Assembly: GCA_963721405.1 (NCBI GenBank)
Contig: CAVRJA010000008.1
Coordinates: forward strand, 1-64,000
Length of the DNA: 64,000 nucleotides
Origin: JAFNAG01 sp963721405
Lineage (GTDB): Bacteria > Acidobacteriota > UBA6911
Reading direction: 5' to 3'
In this document: positions 46,970 to 55,287 of the stretch, piece after piece
How positions within the stretch are numbered: position 1 is the stretch's first letter
Layout of the letters: each line of letters opens with the position of its first letter
The notes under the pieces: model-generated
What the model saw: the letters and a program-made list of their open reading frames with translations, nothing else
What the model was told of the DNA's origin: nothing
The model's database searches: none
Translations under genes and position numbers: made by a program

Positions 46970-48511
46970 TTACTCTGCCTGCGCATTCTCTGACTTGTCG
47001 GCAGGGAAACACCGGCAGGCGTCGTCATATTCCTTCCACCAGCCCTGCAGAATATTCATGTCGGTCGCGCGCGGCTCGTCGCCGCCGCCGGCGATACGCA
47101 GGTATTCGCGCAGGAGCGGTTTGAAGTGCGGATGCGCGCAGCTTTCGATGATATCTTCCGCGCGGCGCCGCGCCGACCGGATCTCGGTGTTCACGGCGTA
47201 GCCCTGTTCCGTGCACAAGCATTTGAGGTCGTGCTCGGTGTGGTCGATGTGGCGCACGTAGGGCATGACACAGCTGACCGTTCTGCCGTCCTTGAGACGG
47301 CGGATCGACGGCGTGTGCGCGATACTGATGTAGGCGTTCCGGAAGAAATCGCCGCTGCCGCCCAAGCCGTTGATCACCCTCGACCCGTCGATGTGGGTCG
47401 AATTCGCATGCCCGTACATGTCGAACTCGAGGGGCGTATTCATGGCGATAACAAACAGCCGGGTGATGACTTCAGCGCTGTTGGACAGCCACATGGGGCG
47501 GAGCACCAGCTTGTCGCGACAGCGCTTGAAAAGCCGTTCGAACTCTTTCCGCGCCAGCTTAGAAAATGAGATGGCTGTCGCCGAGGCGCAATCGAACTTG
47601 TCGTCGTCATCGACATACCGCATCATCCCGTCCTGGAAGACTTCGGTCCAAAATCGGATTTTTTGGAACGGGGACTTGTAGAGCTCGCCTACGATCGCGT
47701 TGGCGACATTGCCGACACCCGACTGAATGGGAGGAAGGCGTTTGTGCCAGGACAACCACTTGCGGCAGTGCAAAAGGAAGTCGACGACATTCTCGGCGAT
47801 TTTTCTTTCGATCGGCTGGGTTTCCTTGAACTCCACCGAGTAGTCCGCCTGCCTGGATTCAACTATGGCCACGATTTTGCTCTTGTCGATCTCCACGTAG
47901 GGCGTGCCGACTCGGTCATTGACATTGAGGATGGGGATCGGCCAGCCCACGTTGGGATGCACGCGGGGGAGCACGATGTCGTGGAATCCGGTATAGTCGG
48001 GAATCGCGGTGTTGACCTCAAGGATGATCTTCCTGGCCATCGTGAGCGCTTCGGTGGAAATGCCGACCGAGGACGACAACACGACGCTCCCATCGGGACG
48101 GATGCGCGAGACCTCAACCACGGCCACGTCGAGCGCGCCATAGAAGCCGTACAGCAGGTTGCGGGCAAACAGGGACAGGTGCACATCGGTAAAGTCCATT
48201 TTGCCGGCATGAATCAGCTTGCGCGAAGCCGACGAGGACATGTAGGGTCCGCGTCGGCCGACGAACGGAGCGATCGGGTTTTCCACCTCCTCCGAAAGCG
48301 AGGCCCCGCTGAAGAGCCCGATCCGCGCGTGGGGCGCGTGCTCGGCGAAGTGTTTGGCCAACGCCGGAATAAGGCACTTCGGTTCACCTGACTTCGTAAA
48401 CCCGCTGATACCGATCGTGGCGTGGTCCGATATGTGCTTGATTGCTTCTTCAACTGGAACTACTTTACTCAGCAGCTCTTTACATTCAATCCGATCTTCC
48501 AAAGATGACAT
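46970..48511 (-). CDS. Acetyl-CoA hydrolase/succinyl-CoA:acetate CoA-transferase family protein
   Basis: A 513-residue class I CoA-transferase. ATIGISGFTKSGEPKCLIPA at the N terminus, and HANSTHIDGSRVINGLGGSG followed by DFFRNAYISI, match the Cat1/AarC succinyl-CoA:acetate CoA-transferase and acetyl-CoA hydrolase group. CVMPYVRHIDHTEHDLKCLC and TEQGYAVN complete the family pattern. It would move CoA between acetate and succinate or a similar acid. The ATG at 48511 has GGAGG 9 nt upstream. A broken thiolase gene lies directly upstream on the same strand, so the pair may once have formed a short-chain acyl-CoA operon. Confidence 0.9.
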   Translation of the reverse strand: MSSLEDRIECKELLSKVVPVEEAIKHISDHATIGISGFTKSGEPKCLIPALAKHFAEHAPHARIGLFSGASLSEEVENPIAPFVGRRGPYMSSSASRKLIHAGKMDFTDVHLSLFARNLLYGFYGALDVAVVEVSRIRPDGSVVLSSSVGISTEALTMARKIILEVNTAIPDYTGFHDIVLPRVHPNVGWPIPILNVNDRVGTPYVEIDKSKIVAIVESRQADYSVEFKETQPIERKIAENVVDFLLHCRKWLSWHKRLPPIQSGVGNVANAIVGELYKSPFQKIRFWTEVFQDGMMRYVDDDDKFDCASATAISFSKLARKEFERLFKRCRDKLVLRPMWLSNSAEVITRLFVIAMNTPLEFDMYGHANSTHIDGSRVINGLGGSGDFFRNAYISIAHTPSIRRLKDGRTVSCVMPYVRHIDHTEHDLKCLCTEQGYAVNTEIRSARRRAEDIIESCAHPHFKPLLREYLRIAGGGDEPRATDMNILQGWWKEYDDACRCFPADKSENAQAE

Positions 48512-48681
48512 ATGAAGTGCCTCCGCCCATCCTGGGAGGACGACGGGCAAATTATTGAATTTGCGGGCTTAATCATGGTAGAGGACGGGCAAAAATGCAA
48601 CCAAAATCTGTCGCCGAAGAGGGATTCCGTGGCCTCGAATCGGTCACCGCGCCGGATGCGCAATGATAGTGAGGATTGATT

Positions 48682-49004
48682 TCAGCTGCAGGCCTCAAAC
48701 AGACCCGCGGCACCCTGTCCGCCGCCCACGCACATCGTAACAATCCCATGCAGGGCCTTGCGCCGCCGCATCTCGTGTGCAAGCGTTCCGACCAGGCGGG
48801 AGCCGGTCATGCCGTAAGGGTGTCCAATCGAAATGGCGCCCCCGTTCACGTTCAGCCGTTCCGGATCGATGCCGATCCGGTCACGACAGTAGATCACTTG
48901 CGCGGCGAACGCCTCATTCAACTCCCAAAGATCAGGTTCAGGGACCCCCGGAACGATTTCGCCAGCGGCGTCCGCAAACTGGCTACAACGACGGCCTCCC
49001 TCAT
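48682..49004 (-). pseudogene. Thiolase pseudogene with large internal deletion
   Basis: The first 23 codons from the ATG at 49004 read as a thiolase N terminus (MREAVVVASLRTPLAKSFRG). About 48 nt later, in another frame, the sequence continues as the thiolase C terminus: PDLWELNEAFAAQVIY, NGGAISIGHPYGMTGSRLVG and TMCVGGGQGAAGLFEA. Roughly 280 residues, including the nucleophilic Cys, are missing, and the two parts are out of frame. The remaining GHP His and CVGGG Cys are intact, suggesting a fairly recent deletion. No product is expected. The 190 nt upstream show nothing recognisable. Confidence 0.8.
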
Positions 49005-49196
49005 CCTTAACCCCTTCGGACTTCCTGCCGCGCGCCCAAAACAGTGCCGCGTGCCTGAGCAATTGGGTGTATGGAATCCTGCCGTCGGATTGAGAACATA
49101 AGCGGACATCTGTACATCGGCTCGACTGCGCTCGCGGTTCTGTTTCATGTGCCGACTGGGTGGCTGGCCCGCCGGCGGAAAAGTCATGACACTGCA

Positions 49197-49778
49197 TCAC
49201 CGCGCGTAATCGGGCTCGTTGCCCGTCTTCCATTTGATGTTGCAACCGAGGCTCGGCTTCTGGTCCGCGGCAGGGGCCTTCCCGGCCAGGACAGCCTCGA
49301 GCGCGGCGCGCAGGTCGGCGCCGGTCACCGGCACACCGTTGCCGGGGCGACTCCCATCCAACTGACCCCGATACGCGAGTTTGAACTTCTTGTCGAAAAG
49401 GAAAAAATCGGGCGTACAGGCCGCCGAAAAGGCTCTGGCTGTCTCCTGGCTCTCGTCGTAGCAAACCGGGAAATTGAAGCGCGTTTCTTTGGCCATTTCC
49501 TTGAGCCTGGCAGGAGCGTCATCCGGATAATTAGCTACGTCGTTGGAGGATATGGCTACAATGCTGACGCCTCGCTCCGTGAATTCTCTCCCGATCCGGC
49601 CCAGTTCTTCCTTGACGTGTTGGACGTAGGGACAGTGCCTGGACAGAAACATGACGAGCAGGCCTTTTTTTCCTGAAAAGGTGTCGAGAGTCATGGTCTT
49701 TCCCGACACGACATCGGGCAGCCGAAAATCCGGCGCAGGCGTTCCCAGCGCCAGCATGGTTGATGGTGTCGCTACCAT
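49197..49778 (-). CDS. Thioredoxin-fold redoxin (AhpC/TSA-like)
   Basis: A 193-residue peroxiredoxin-like protein: GTPAPDFRLPDVVSGKTMTL, LVMFLSRHCPYVQHVKEELG with a single Cys at the active-site position, VAISSNDVANYPDDAP, TPDFFLFDKKFKLAYRGQLD, and SLGCNIKWK near the C terminus. This is the pattern of the thioredoxin-family proteins annotated as putative peroxiredoxins or thiol-disulfide proteins. No signal peptide is present. AAAGGAGG precedes the ATG at an ideal distance. The exact reaction is unknown. The 292 nt upstream hold nothing recognisable. Confidence 0.82.
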   Translation of the reverse strand: MVATPSTMLALGTPAPDFRLPDVVSGKTMTLDTFSGKKGLLVMFLSRHCPYVQHVKEELGRIGREFTERGVSIVAISSNDVANYPDDAPARLKEMAKETRFNFPVCYDESQETARAFSAACTPDFFLFDKKFKLAYRGQLDGSRPGNGVPVTGADLRAALEAVLAGKAPAADQKPSLGCNIKWKTGNEPDYAR

Positions 49779-50070
49779 TGATAACCTCCTTTTGCGAATT
49801 GATCACCCATTCGCGAGTGGCTCTACTAAAGAATACCACCGCATCCCGAGCCGCCGAGGACGGATTGGATTAAGGGCGGTGGACCCACGGAGTTGATAAT
49901 TTCGGCGGCAGTTTGGGAAGCGGTTAAAAGCAGGACTGGGAAAACGCCGGCGGACACCGGCATGGCGATTCGTTTCAGCGTTCAAAGGTCGATGGGACGC
50001 TTTGAGCCGTTCACAGCGCATGCCTCGGGTGTTGCCGGAGGATCTGCATCTTATGTTTCGGGAGAGCAGG

Positions 50071-51027
50071 TCACCAACGATTCCCGCGCCAGTGCTCCTT
50101 GATTGCGGCGGATATCTCGCGCGCGGGATTGGCGGCCATCGCACCCTCGCCCTTTTTCACGAGAGAGCCGTCCTTGCTATGGATTAACCACACCCAACGA
50201 CGGACTTGACCACGCCGATTCATGTTGAAGGCGACGATGTAGTCGGCGTTCCGGCGGGAAGCCGAAATGCTGCATGCGGGACAATCCCTGGACAGTCGGC
50301 TGACGATGTCCGGTACGGAGACCGGGGGAGCATCGGGAACGGAGGGGGATATTCCGGTCAGGTTTCGGGCGCTCCCATTTGCCTCGAAATAGATGGCCGG
50401 ACCCCGAGGTGCAGGGGTGCCGGAAACGTTGCCGCCGGCAGACTGATCCAGGCCGAAAACTCCGCCACGGGTTCCTTTGCCGCTGCCCTTCTCGGGATCC
50501 AATACCGCTGCCAGATTTCCCTTTTCCTTGTTCCGCTCCCACACTCTTTCATACACTGCGGCAAGATCACTTCGAGCGACCAGTTTGAGCGCCTGCCGGT
50601 TGGCCAATGTCTCGGTTTGTAGGAAAGGAAAGTGAGTGTAGATCCAGATGTGCCCCATTTCGTGAGCTACCGCTGCACGCAGTTCGGTCTCATTCAGCGC
50701 CCGCAGAAATCCCTCCTCGAACATCATCTGGAACAGGTCAGTCCTTCCGCGAGCATACTCAACAGAGATCAGACGCGGGTTTCTGGGCACGATGGAAACG
50801 ATCACCGGCACCGTGACGCCAAGACGCGGGCTGAAGGCGCAGATGATCTGCTGGACCTTTTCCTCCAATTCATGCTTCGATGCGCCGTTGGATGTGAAAG
50901 GGAGGCCCCCGCACAAGGGGAGAAGAAGCAGCACAACCCAAAGGTTCCGGCGGGCATGTTGTCCGTCCCGGAGTGATACTCGACGCGGAGCGGCGCTGAA
51001 ACGCGGCCGCCTCAATACTCGTTTCAT
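50071..51027 (-). CDS. M48-like membrane-bound metalloprotease
   Basis: A 318-residue protein. A basic N terminus precedes one hydrophobic export segment (NLWVVLLLLPLCGGLPF). The zinc motif HExxH is present in AAVAHEMGHIWIYTHF near residue 120. A linker rich in Gly and Ser (EKGSGKGTRGGVFGLD) follows, and then a C-terminal domain with CPACSISASRRNADYIVAFN. The motif and its position suit an M48 or related gluzincin family, but the third ligand is not evident. It may be a periplasmic protease. Family assignment is moderate. Confidence 0.65.
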   Translation of the reverse strand: MKRVLRRPRFSAAPRRVSLRDGQHARRNLWVVLLLLPLCGGLPFTSNGASKHELEEKVQQIICAFSPRLGVTVPVIVSIVPRNPRLISVEYARGRTDLFQMMFEEGFLRALNETELRAAVAHEMGHIWIYTHFPFLQTETLANRQALKLVARSDLAAVYERVWERNKEKGNLAAVLDPEKGSGKGTRGGVFGLDQSAGGNVSGTPAPRGPAIYFEANGSARNLTGISPSVPDAPPVSVPDIVSRLSRDCPACSISASRRNADYIVAFNMNRRGQVRRWVWLIHSKDGSLVKKGEGAMAANPAREISAAIKEHWRGNRW

Positions 51028-51354
51028 TGACTCGACCCAGATTGGAGTGGGAGCCAGGTGCTGTCCCGGGCAAACCAGAAGCGGCAGTATAGCAGAAGTT
51101 TTGCCAGCCGCTATCTGAAATCCCTGCCTGAGCGAACTCGGGACTCCGCCATATCAGGGAATTTTTCCTCACATTTGGGCCGTCAATTCCTGACCGCGGT
51201 TCGTGATTCCATGTTCCTGATCATAGCAAGTCGTTGATAATGCAGTACTTTTTTATGGAAGAGCCTGGGGCGCCGCTCCTTGAGGAATGGTTCGTGCATT
51301 GGTAAGTGCAGGGTGAGTGCCGCAATGGCACGAATAAGGAAAGGAGCAAAGTAA

Positions 51355-51705
51355 ATGTCTAACCGTTGGAAAATCCTCTCCATAGTTATGCTGACACTGG
51401 CACTGGTCGTGATGCCGGCAGGCCTGCAGGCTCAACCGAATCGCCCGGCAGCGCCGGCACAATCCACGAACGACAAAGTGGCTCAAGGCGAATTGGTGAA
51501 AGTGGACATTGATGCGCAGACGTTGACAATCAGAAACGCGACCGGGGAAGAAATCGAGTTTCAGTACAATGCCGACACGAAGGTAGAAGGGAGCACGTCA
51601 GGCGTTCAGGGACTGTCAACGAAAACCGGGACCCGCTTGATGGTCCACTACAAAGAACAGACCGACAGCAAGCTTGCGATCAGAGTGGAAATCGTCAAGA
51701 GCTGA
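51355..51705 (+). CDS. Small secreted beta-domain protein
   Basis: A 116-residue exported protein: signal peptide (ILSIVMLTLALVVMPAGLQAQ), an Ala/Pro/Asn-rich spacer, and a compact beta domain (GELVKVDIDAQTLTIRNATG, EIEFQYNADTKVEGSTSG, GTRLMVHYKEQTDSKLAIRV). The arrangement resembles DUF5666-like or cation-binding beta-barrel domains, but I do not recognise a named family. AAAGGAG precedes the ATG. The 327-nt stretch upstream (51028-51354) shows no gene. Confidence 0.7.
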   Translation: MSNRWKILSIVMLTLALVVMPAGLQAQPNRPAAPAQSTNDKVAQGELVKVDIDAQTLTIRNATGEEIEFQYNADTKVEGSTSGVQGLSTKTGTRLMVHYKEQTDSKLAIRVEIVKS

Positions 51706-51760
51706 GCAAACAACCAGCGCTGAATGTGCCGGATTCACTCACGGATTACGATCCGTTGTC

Positions 51761-51815
51761 GAGGCACTCACCCTCTCTTCCCGTCGGTTCGACGGCAGGA
51801 GAGGGTGAGTGCCTC
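51761..51815. terminator. Strong hairpin terminator
   Basis: A perfect 17-bp stem (GAGGCACTCACCCTCTC / GAGAGGGTGAGTGCCTC) closes a loop that itself forms a 5-bp hairpin (CCGTC/GACGG). It is followed by GTATTTTT on the plus strand. It lies between the convergent small secreted protein and the S9 peptidase and should terminate the plus-strand gene. Confidence 0.8.
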
Positions 51816-51899
51816 GTATTTTTCCACCTGGCCTGGCGGGTCAGGCCACACGGGTGGCCGGGTTTCGCACCATTCCCATGGCAAGCGCCTCCGCGCGCC

Positions 51900-54710
51900 T
51901 CATTTGCCCGTGTACGGCGTGCCGGTCTCGATCCAGTCCGCGGCCGGTTCACCTTTGAGGTAGTGGTCGAAGTACTCCTTCATCTTGATGGCGTAATCGA
52001 GCTTGTTGGGATACTTGCGCAGGTGGTGGGGCTCACCGCGGTACTGCAGGAATATGCAGTCTTTTCCAAGCCGCCGCAGCGCGAGGTACAACTCGATCGA
52101 CTGATACCAAGGCACCGCGCCGTCCTCGTCGCCGTGCTCGAGCAGCAGGGGCGTGTGTATGCGGTCGGCCTGGAACAGTGCCGAGTTTTCTATAAAGCGC
52201 TCCGGGTACTCCCACAGGCTGCCGCCGATGCGGCTTTGCGTCTTCTCATACTGGAACTGGCGCGCTACGCCGGACTCCCACCGGATGCCCCCGTAAGCGC
52301 TCGTCATGTTCGACACCGCCGCCCCGGCGACCGCCGCCTTGAATATGTTGGTCTGCGTGATGACGAACGCGGTGCCGTAGCCGCCCCATGAGTGACCGTG
52401 CAAGCCGAGCGCATTCGGGTCGGCGACGCCCATGTCGATGAGCTTCTGCACGCCGGGCACGAGGCATTTCACCATCGAGATGCCGGGATGCCCCACTTCG
52501 AACACGACGTCCGGCAGGAAGATCGCGTAGCCGTTGCCTGTGTAAATGGCGAACGACGGACGGTGGTTCACCACCGGTTCGTTGAACTCGTACAGCCGCT
52601 GCGACTGCCGCTCGTAGAAATAAGTGATCACGGGATAGCGTTTCCCCGGCTGGTAGTTGGCCGGCTTGATGAGCACGCCTTGCAGCGGCAGCCCGTCTTC
52701 GCTGCGCCACTCGACCAGTTCCGCGGCCCCCCAGGCGAATTCCGCAATCTGCGGATTGGCAGCGGAGATCTTGCGCGGCTGCTTGAAGCCGATATCGCTC
52801 AACCACACGTCGGGATACTCCTCATAGCTCTCGCGTGTGTAAAGGATGACATCGGCCTGCTTCGCCTTGGCCACGAATTTGAACAGCTTCTTTTCGTCGA
52901 GACGCGCTTCGACGCCCGGCCTGGTGAAACTCGCTGCGTAATAGCCCCAATTCTTTTCGCGCTCGTGATACGCGGTCAGCAGCAGCGTGTCGCGCGTGCC
53001 GAACGACCGCGCTTCGGGATCGGTCTGGACGATGCGGAAGGTGATGCCCCGGGCCCGGCCCTCCCTGTTCGTCAGGTTCAGCGGGGTGCCACCGGCCGCC
53101 GGAACCTGCCAGATGTCGTACTTGTCATAGACGAGCAGGGCAGCGCCATCGTCCACCCAACCGGCTGTGCCGTACGGCGGCGGCTCATCGGGCGTGTCCT
53201 GCTGTTCATCGTGGAGCGCGACGCCGAGGGCGCCCGTCGCGTCACGTGTCGTCCCCTTCACGCAATCGTAGAGCCTCCACTGGGCATCCTTGAAGTACGC
53301 GATGGTCCGGCCGTCGGGCGAAAGCGTGGCGCGCCCGGTGAGTCGCGCGGCCACCAGCTTGCGTGAACCGTCGGTCTGATCGACCAGATAGACGTCGCGG
53401 GCCCCCAGGCCCCAGGTGGTCTGTTTGGCGTAGGGAACGTCTGAAGTGCCGATCGCGTAACGAGGATTCTCGGACGCCTCGACCACGGGCAAGGTGCGGT
53501 CCGCAAGCGGCACCACGCGATTCGAGTCGAGGTGGAGGACCGCGCGATAAGTGCGGTCTTTCTCGCGGTCCCACGACTTTTTCTGTTCTGAATTGATCTT
53601 GGGATCGTTCCAGTGCCACACGTCGAGTTCGACCTTCGCGAGAATCTGGTCGAAGTCGTATGGGTTCGGTGCGGGCTTGGCCGGGCTTTCGCCGGAGGCC
53701 TTGGTTTCCGCGCCGGCCGGCTTGAATCCGAAGAACAGGCGCTTGCCGTCCCTGGTCCAGGCGACGTCGTTCTTAAAAGGCAGCATCCATCCTTTCGGCG
53801 CCTGCTCCTGCTTGACGACTGCGCGCGCCTGTTTGGTCGCGCCATCCCAGATCCAGAGCGAGGCCAGCCCCGGAGCCCCCCTGGCGGAATCCACTGCAGC
53901 CATGTAGGCAAGTGCGCTCCCGGACTTGGCCCAAAGAAGCGGCTCGTAGCGGCCATTCTCCGCCTGGGCGATCGCCACCGCATTTGCAGGCGCCTTAAGG
54001 TCGCGATAGAACAAGCCATCAGCCTTGCCGGTTTCGTCTGCAACCGAGTAGGCGAGGTACCTTGAGGACGCATCGAAGGCGAATGTCAAAACCTGAGGAA
54101 CGGCTTGCTCCTCCCCCGATTCGAGATTCAGGAGGCTGAGAACGCTGCCGGCTTTCTTCTCGCTGGCGACGGCCTGTCCGGCCTGCTGGTCGCCGTCCCC
54201 GGCAGCGGCGACCGGGGTTGCAGGCTTTTTCGTGTCCGGGGGCAAGAGGAGCCACGCCAGCCACTTCGAATCGTCCGAAAAAACAAAACGATCCACGTTC
54301 TCCAGGCTCCGGATCGCGCCGGTCGAAACATCCACGATCGCCATGCCGGGCTTCGGCTTGTCTTTCCCGGTCTTCTCGCTGTCTGCAAAGGCCACTTTCA
54401 CCGGCATGGCCGTCCAACGGCTGTTCTTGGAGATGACGGGCTGGCCGCCGCGCGGCACGCGGACCGTCCTTCCGGTCGCGAGCGCGTGCACCACCGCTTC
54501 GCCGTCGCCCCGGTCCGGTTGCAGAGCGTACGCGACGACCGTCCCGTTTTCCGAGAGCGCCGGAGTCTGGATGGCGCGAAATTTCATGAGATCCTGGAAA
54601 GTGATTGTCTTTGTGCCCGGTGGCGCCGCCGGGACGATGCCTGCCAGGATCAGCCACGCACAGGCAACCAAAGCCACCTGAACCGATCGATGGGATGATG
54701 TCGAACGCAT
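51900..54710 (-). CDS. Secreted S9-family prolyl oligopeptidase
   Basis: A 936-residue exported serine peptidase. A signal peptide (VQVALVACAWLILAGIVPAA) is followed by a beta-propeller of about 600 residues (SDDSKWLAWLLLPPDTKK, TLSPDGRTIAYFKDAQWRLY) and a C-terminal alpha/beta hydrolase domain. The catalytic Ser is in LHGHSWGGYG, the Asp in LEHGDEDGAVPWYQS and the His in YRGEPHHLRKYPN. It would degrade oligopeptides outside the cytoplasmic membrane. The ATG at 54710 is preceded by AAGGA. The 217-nt stretch to the selenoprotein start holds promoter-like sequence only. Confidence 0.9.
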   Translation of the reverse strand: MRSTSSHRSVQVALVACAWLILAGIVPAAPPGTKTITFQDLMKFRAIQTPALSENGTVVAYALQPDRGDGEAVVHALATGRTVRVPRGGQPVISKNSRWTAMPVKVAFADSEKTGKDKPKPGMAIVDVSTGAIRSLENVDRFVFSDDSKWLAWLLLPPDTKKPATPVAAAGDGDQQAGQAVASEKKAGSVLSLLNLESGEEQAVPQVLTFAFDASSRYLAYSVADETGKADGLFYRDLKAPANAVAIAQAENGRYEPLLWAKSGSALAYMAAVDSARGAPGLASLWIWDGATKQARAVVKQEQAPKGWMLPFKNDVAWTRDGKRLFFGFKPAGAETKASGESPAKPAPNPYDFDQILAKVELDVWHWNDPKINSEQKKSWDREKDRTYRAVLHLDSNRVVPLADRTLPVVEASENPRYAIGTSDVPYAKQTTWGLGARDVYLVDQTDGSRKLVAARLTGRATLSPDGRTIAYFKDAQWRLYDCVKGTTRDATGALGVALHDEQQDTPDEPPPYGTAGWVDDGAALLVYDKYDIWQVPAAGGTPLNLTNREGRARGITFRIVQTDPEARSFGTRDTLLLTAYHEREKNWGYYAASFTRPGVEARLDEKKLFKFVAKAKQADVILYTRESYEEYPDVWLSDIGFKQPRKISAANPQIAEFAWGAAELVEWRSEDGLPLQGVLIKPANYQPGKRYPVITYFYERQSQRLYEFNEPVVNHRPSFAIYTGNGYAIFLPDVVFEVGHPGISMVKCLVPGVQKLIDMGVADPNALGLHGHSWGGYGTAFVITQTNIFKAAVAGAAVSNMTSAYGGIRWESGVARQFQYEKTQSRIGGSLWEYPERFIENSALFQADRIHTPLLLEHGDEDGAVPWYQSIELYLALRRLGKDCIFLQYRGEPHHLRKYPNKLDYAIKMKEYFDHYLKGEPAADWIETGTPYTGK

Positions 54711-54927
54711 GCCTGTTTCCTTTCGGACTGAGAGGAGAACCCTCGTCAAATAGGTTTGGGATCGGAACCCCGCCTGGAGAGTCAACAAAAGGACGACACC
54801 CTCTTCAAGGTTCCATGTGGACTACGAGCGTCTATCTTATACCGGAACGGGGGCGGGATCATTGACTAGTGGCAAAGGAGGGCGCAGAATCGAGGAAATT
54901 TTTCACCTTGAGGGGAAAGGAGGACTT

Positions 54928-55161
54928 ATGGGGCACGTGGCAGTGAGCCGGTGTCGGTATTGACTGTCGGGGATTCAGGCCGCCCGTGTGGCGGCGCGGA
55001 TTCAGTCGGAACTCGGGATTGAGGTGGAACTCAGGGACGGTCCTTTCGGCAGGGCTGCCGTGCTTGTGGACGGCGAGAAGGTAGCGAGCACGGGATTGAG
55101 CGGCTGGCTCCCCCCTACTCGCGTCGTGATCGACAGGATAAAGGCCAAGCTGGGTGCTTGA
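54928..55161 (+). CDS. SelW/Rdx-family selenoprotein with in-frame UGA
   Basis: A 77-residue thioredoxin-like protein, read through TGA at 54961-54963 as selenocysteine (U): MGHVAVSRCRYULSGIQAAR and onwards to WLPPTRVVIDRIKAKLGA. The redox motif is Cys9-Arg-Tyr-Sec12, the CxxU hallmark of SelW and Rdx proteins, with the typical Gly-rich turn and C-terminal helix after it. AAAGGAGG precedes the ATG at 54928. Without readthrough the product would be only 11 residues, while 65 sense codons in the same frame continue afterwards to a TGA at 55159. A stem-loop follows the internal TGA (see the SECIS entry). SelD activity is encoded at 41237. It lies 126 nt upstream of the HAD/AIR-synthase fusion. 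Confidence 0.85.
54979..54995 (+). promoter_or_regulatory. Predicted bacterial SECIS stem-loop
   Basis: A perfect 6-bp stem GCCGCC (54979-54984) and GGCGGC (54990-54995) closes the 5-nt loop CGTGT, with G as the second loop base. The loop starts 21 nt after the in-frame TGA. As I recall the bacterial SECIS model, it requires a short loop with G in its first two bases, 16-37 nt from the UGA; this fits. Confidence 0.7.
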
Positions 55162-55287
55162 ACGGCCTTGCCGGATCGCTTCTCCATTATCATTTGATTG
55201 GGCTGCCACGGGCGGGGTATTTCGAAGAGACGATCCGTCCCCTTTTGCCTCTTGCGGGGTGGGCTGTGGAACTTCTATGCTCAGGCC

